Positions 6,111 through 8,613 of a DNA stretch of 8,613 bases are shown piece by piece. Within the stretch, counting starts at the first letter, position 1, and the number at the start of each line of letters is the position of its first letter. Position numbers and translations under genes: made by a program. This DNA comes from Pseudomonadales bacterium (lineage in GTDB: Bacteria > Pseudomonadota > Gammaproteobacteria > Pseudomonadales > Azotimanducaceae): NCBI GenBank assembly GCA_028822125.1, contig JAPKEK010000062.1:1-8613 (forward strand), read 5' to 3'. Below the pieces are notes generated by a model. That model made no database searches, was not told the origin of the DNA, and saw only the letters and a list, made by a program, of their open reading frames with translations.

Positions 6111-7031
6111 TCAAGATCCAGCAGTTGGGTAATGGTGCTTGTGCCAGTGCCGTGCGATATCGATTCTCCGACAGACCCAAACCCGTTGATGCTGACCAAC
6201 GTAGGCAAGAAATCGACGAAGGGATTGAATCCGGCCGGGTTTGCCAATTATCCTGCAATGCAAGCCCACGCTCATCATCTTTGGTGTGGTTGCGCTTTCT
6301 TCATAGAGGGTATCGAAGGTGTCTTTGAGGTAGTTGAAGAATTGATCGCCTGCATTAAATCCCTGGGCTGATGCAAATCGCATGTCGTTGACATCCAGGG
6401 TGTAAGGAATAACCAGGTGTTGTTTTTCAGATGGCTGGTGCCAATAGGGGAGGTCGTCAGCATAGGAGTCACTATCGTACAGGAAGTGGCCCTGTTCGAT
6501 AACCAGTTTTCGGGTATTGGGGCTGTCTCGACCTGTGTACCAGCCTAGCGGCTTGCTTCCAGTAAGCTGCTCATGGATGGTTATGGCTTTGTCCATGTGT
6601 GATCTCTCGAGGTCCTCGGTGATCGATTGATAGTCCAGCCAACGATAGCCGTGACTGGCTATTTCCCAGTCTGCTTCAAGCATTGCGATGACGGCAGCTG
6701 GATTGCGTTGTAATGCCAGAGCGACACCGAACACGGTAACCGGCAAGGCAAACTCTCTGAATAGACGATGAATCCGCCAGAAGCCTGCTCTGCTGCCATA
6801 TTCGTAGAGCGATTCCATGCTCATATGCCTCGCTGCATGGGCCTTGGCATTGATGATTTCGGACAGAAAAATCTCGGAGTGAGGATCTCCGTCAAGTACC
6901 GATTGCTCACCACCTTCCTCGTAGTTGACTACAAACTGCAAGGCGAGTTTTGCCTGCTCAGGCCAGCGTGGGTCGGGCGGTGTTTCGCCGTAACCTATAA
7001 AGTCTCTAGGGATAGGATCGGTCATAATCAT
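6111..7031 (-). CDS. puuE: Allantoinase PuuE (polysaccharide-deacetylase fold)
   Basis: Hydrolyses allantoin to allantoate in the cytosol. This allantoinase type has the NodB/polysaccharide-deacetylase fold and is unrelated to the amidohydrolase AllB. The 306 residues match the usual length of about 300-310 and carry typical blocks: PRDFIGYGETPPDPRWP near the N-terminus, FVVNYEEGGEQSVL (33-46), ESLYEYGSRAGFWR, DWEIASHGYRW, GWYTGRDSPNTR, LYDSDSYADDLPYW, YTLDVNDMRFA and MMSVGLHCRIIGKPGR, ending with RRIDIARHWH. The start may be either Met of MIM (7031 or 7025); neither has a strong ribosome site. The gene is transcribed away from the exported adenosine deaminase and towards the urate-type permease. 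The two enzymes linking PuuD to PuuE (hydroxyisourate hydrolase and OHCU decarboxylase) are not in the window; in many genomes OHCU decarboxylase is adjacent or fused to puuE, which is not the case here. Confidence 0.95.
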   Translation of the reverse strand: MIMTDPIPRDFIGYGETPPDPRWPEQAKLALQFVVNYEEGGEQSVLDGDPHSEIFLSEIINAKAHAARHMSMESLYEYGSRAGFWRIHRLFREFALPVTVFGVALALQRNPAAVIAMLEADWEIASHGYRWLDYQSITEDLERSHMDKAITIHEQLTGSKPLGWYTGRDSPNTRKLVIEQGHFLYDSDSYADDLPYWHQPSEKQHLVIPYTLDVNDMRFASAQGFNAGDQFFNYLKDTFDTLYEESATTPKMMSVGLHCRIIGKPGRIQSLRRFLAYVGQHQRVWVCRRIDIARHWHKHHYPTAGS

Positions 7032-7124
7032 TGGGCTGGTTTTGAATAATGTGTTCTATTGTAGCCACACTGGCTCGTGACGCATACAATTTGCTCTCCC
7101 ATGTAGACAACAAAGAATATTATT
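7032..7124. promoter_or_regulatory. Divergent promoter region with nested dyads between puuE and the adenosine deaminase
   Basis: This 93-base spacer must hold the start signals of both flanking genes. Two symmetric elements are visible: AGCCA-CAC-TGGCT (7063-7075) and an outer pair ATTGTA (7058-7063) / TACAAT (7085-7090). Each outer arm reads TACAAT, a fair -10 box, in one direction: the right arm towards the deaminase and the left arm towards puuE. The matching -35 hexamers (TTGTAG, TTGTAT) stand 20 bases away, longer than the ideal 17, so the promoter call is tentative. The inner dyad could be an operator. Confidence 0.35.
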
Positions 7125-8552
7125 ATGACTCGATTGGTTTGTTTCTTTTTAGTTTTATGCTCTTTATTCCCAGCCAGTGCCCTGGCCAAACAACCCAGTG
7201 ACTGGTTTGAAACCTTTAAAGCGAGTGCGACCGATCAAGAGCTGCATCAGTTGCTTTATGAAATGCCAAAGGGCGGAGACCTTCATCAGCACCTGTCTGG
7301 TGCCATGTTTTCAGAATGGTGGCTGGACCTGGCGCTTAATGCCAGGCGCGATGGCTATGAATATTATACCCGGGTGGAACTGCGCAACTGTCGTCAATAT
7401 GGTTACGATGCGTTCGGCCCCCAGCCAGTAAACCTGATGTTCCATAATTTAGAGCGCATTAATTATGAAGCGCTGTTGGCGTGCGAGAAATCACAGTATC
7501 TGCCATTGGCGGAAATGTCGAAGTTACAGACCCAGGCCTGGTTGGATAGTATACGACTGGACAAGGCTTATGAGGGAAGAGATGAGTTTTTCGAAACGCA
7601 TTGGCAGCGGTTAGGAGACCTTACCGCCAACCCATGGATTCGCGCAGAGGGCATTTTTCTTAATATGCGTGCTTTTGCCGATGAAGGCTTGTTATACATG
7701 GAGTCCCAGGTGGCCACAGATGGATATCAGACTGCGTCAGGCAAATCGATACCAGCCGATGAGGTGGCGGCAATATTCAGAGCGAGACTGGCCAAAAAGG
7801 ATGCCCTTGCAACTGGTATGACGGTCAGGTTTCAACAGGCGGTACTACGGTTTCTACCTAATGCAGAGCAACAACTGACCCAGGCTTATCGATTTGTAGC
7901 CAGCAACTGGCCCTGGGTTGCGGTGAATCTAGTTGGGCGCGAGGATAACGACAAGGGCCACCCACTTCGATTTCTATCGACGCTACGGGAGTTACGCAAG
8001 CAACATCATGGTGTGAGCTTATCGATTCATGCAGGTGAAGTGGATGAACCAAATTCCCATGTGCTGGATACATTATTACTGGGAGCGGATCGAATTGGCC
8101 ACGGCCTCAACCTGATCACAGATCCCCAGACGCTGCTCATAATGCGGCACGGTCCTTATCTGGTTGAAATTAATCTGATCAGCAACCTGTTGCTGCAATA
8201 TATTGATGACTATCAGTCACATCCCTTTCCGGAATATCTCCGAATCGGTGTACCGGTTGCATTATCGAGCGATGACCGGGGAATGTGGGATTCCACGATG
8301 ACGGATGAGTTCTTTGTAGCTGTGAAAGAATTTAACTTGTCCTGGTCGGAAATCAAACAACTCAGTCGGAATTCTATATCCTATAGTTTCCTTGAAGAAC
8401 CTGAAAAGGGGAATTTACTAGCGCTTTTTGAGCAGAGGATGGGGAAATTTGAAAGGCAGATCCATAGTGATACAAGCGTGAGGCCTGTGCGTCGAAATTC
8501 AGCGCCGAAGCGGGGATTTATTTGCAGAAATTATCATATTTGTTCTGATTAG
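7125..8552 (+). CDS. Exported adenosine deaminase, ADGF/ADA2-like
   Basis: Predicted to convert adenosine (or a related nucleoside) to inosine and ammonia outside the cytosol. The protein has 475 residues. A Sec signal peptide is clear: basic T-R start, hydrophobic core 4-15 and an A19-L-A21 cleavage site with no lipobox Cys. The adenosine deaminase active site is complete: H54-Q-H56 (KGGDLHQHLSG), H302-A-G-E305 with the catalytic Glu, H326 in RIGHGLN, and D383-D384 in ALSSDD. About 50 residues after HxH form an inserted segment with C89 and C120 that could form a disulfide, resembling the PRB insertion of animal ADA2. The last 30 or so residues are a basic tail with C467 and C473. The ATG at 7125 is chosen because it gives the signal peptide; its ribosome site is weak. 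It is divergent from puuE. A deaminase acting on another nucleoside is the main alternative. Confidence 0.9.
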   Translation: MTRLVCFFLVLCSLFPASALAKQPSDWFETFKASATDQELHQLLYEMPKGGDLHQHLSGAMFSEWWLDLALNARRDGYEYYTRVELRNCRQYGYDAFGPQPVNLMFHNLERINYEALLACEKSQYLPLAEMSKLQTQAWLDSIRLDKAYEGRDEFFETHWQRLGDLTANPWIRAEGIFLNMRAFADEGLLYMESQVATDGYQTASGKSIPADEVAAIFRARLAKKDALATGMTVRFQQAVLRFLPNAEQQLTQAYRFVASNWPWVAVNLVGREDNDKGHPLRFLSTLRELRKQHHGVSLSIHAGEVDEPNSHVLDTLLLGADRIGHGLNLITDPQTLLIMRHGPYLVEINLISNLLLQYIDDYQSHPFPEYLRIGVPVALSSDDRGMWDSTMTDEFFVAVKEFNLSWSEIKQLSRNSISYSFLEEPEKGNLLALFEQRMGKFERQIHSDTSVRPVRRNSAPKRGFICRNYHICSD

Positions 8553-8613
8553 CGGTGCATCTTGAGCTCAAATCTGTGAAAATGATTGGCTAGGGGATTT
8601 TCTTGGTTTGGCT
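8553..8613. other. Downstream flank, nothing identified
   Basis: These 61 bases after the deaminase stop contain no open frame long enough to call, no strong hairpin and no recognisable ribosome site. The next gene presumably begins beyond the window. Confidence 0.4.

Noticed and set aside
6125..6371. Plus-strand open frames of 67 and 79 codons
   Set aside because: They are antisense shadows of the puuE C-terminal region, whose motifs are clearly conserved on the minus strand.
1..8613. Search for tRNA/rRNA genes, insertion sequences, direct repeat arrays and attachment sites
   Set aside because: No cloverleaf-like segment, transposase, regularly spaced repeats or flanking duplications were seen by eye on either strand.

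Overview
The window is a purine uptake, salvage and breakdown locus from a bacterium, most likely a Gram-negative proteobacterium and probably a gammaproteobacterium. The grounds are the family resemblance of GuaD, PuuD, PuuE and the AzgA-type permease to proteobacterial versions, a cytochrome c-fused membrane urate oxidase, a Sec-type signal peptide on a presumably periplasmic enzyme, and roughly balanced base composition. No ribosomal marker is present, so genus-level placement is not possible. Eight protein genes fill almost the whole window. I see no RNA genes, mobile elements or CRISPR arrays.

Layout. (1) Bases 1-2572, plus strand: a tightly packed run of guanine deaminase (guaD, 5' end outside the window), membrane urate oxidase with a C-terminal cytochrome c domain (puuD), and an isopenicillin-N-synthase-type 2-oxoglutarate/Fe(II) oxygenase. 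Stop and start codons overlap at both junctions (TAGTG and ATGA), so the three look translationally coupled. (2) Bases 2651-3229, minus strand: a purine-type phosphoribosyltransferase, convergent with the oxygenase. (3) Bases 3358-6084, plus strand: two nucleobase permeases from different branches of the NCS2 superfamily, an AzgA/PbuG-like purine permease and a NAT-type xanthine/urate permease. (4) Bases 6111-7031, minus strand: allantoinase of the PuuE (polysaccharide-deacetylase-fold) type. (5) Bases 7125-8552, plus strand: a signal-peptide-bearing adenosine deaminase resembling the ADGF/ADA2 branch. The last 61 bases hold nothing I can identify.

How the genes fit together. Extracytoplasmic adenosine would be deaminated to inosine by the secreted deaminase. 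Free purines and probably urate enter through the two permeases. Guanine becomes xanthine (GuaD), xanthine must be hydroxylated to urate, urate is oxidised to 5-hydroxyisourate with electrons passing to cytochrome c (PuuD), and after two steps not encoded here allantoin is opened to allantoate (PuuE). The phosphoribosyltransferase would divert bases back to nucleotides. Xanthine dehydrogenase, hydroxyisourate hydrolase, OHCU decarboxylase, allantoicase and a regulator gene are all absent from the window and may lie outside it.

The most interesting points are the oxygenase of unknown substrate locked between the guanine/urate enzymes and the end of their operon, a perfect 9-bp inverted repeat (arms 20 bp apart) in the phosphoribosyltransferase/permease divergent region, and the ADA2-like architecture of the exported deaminase.
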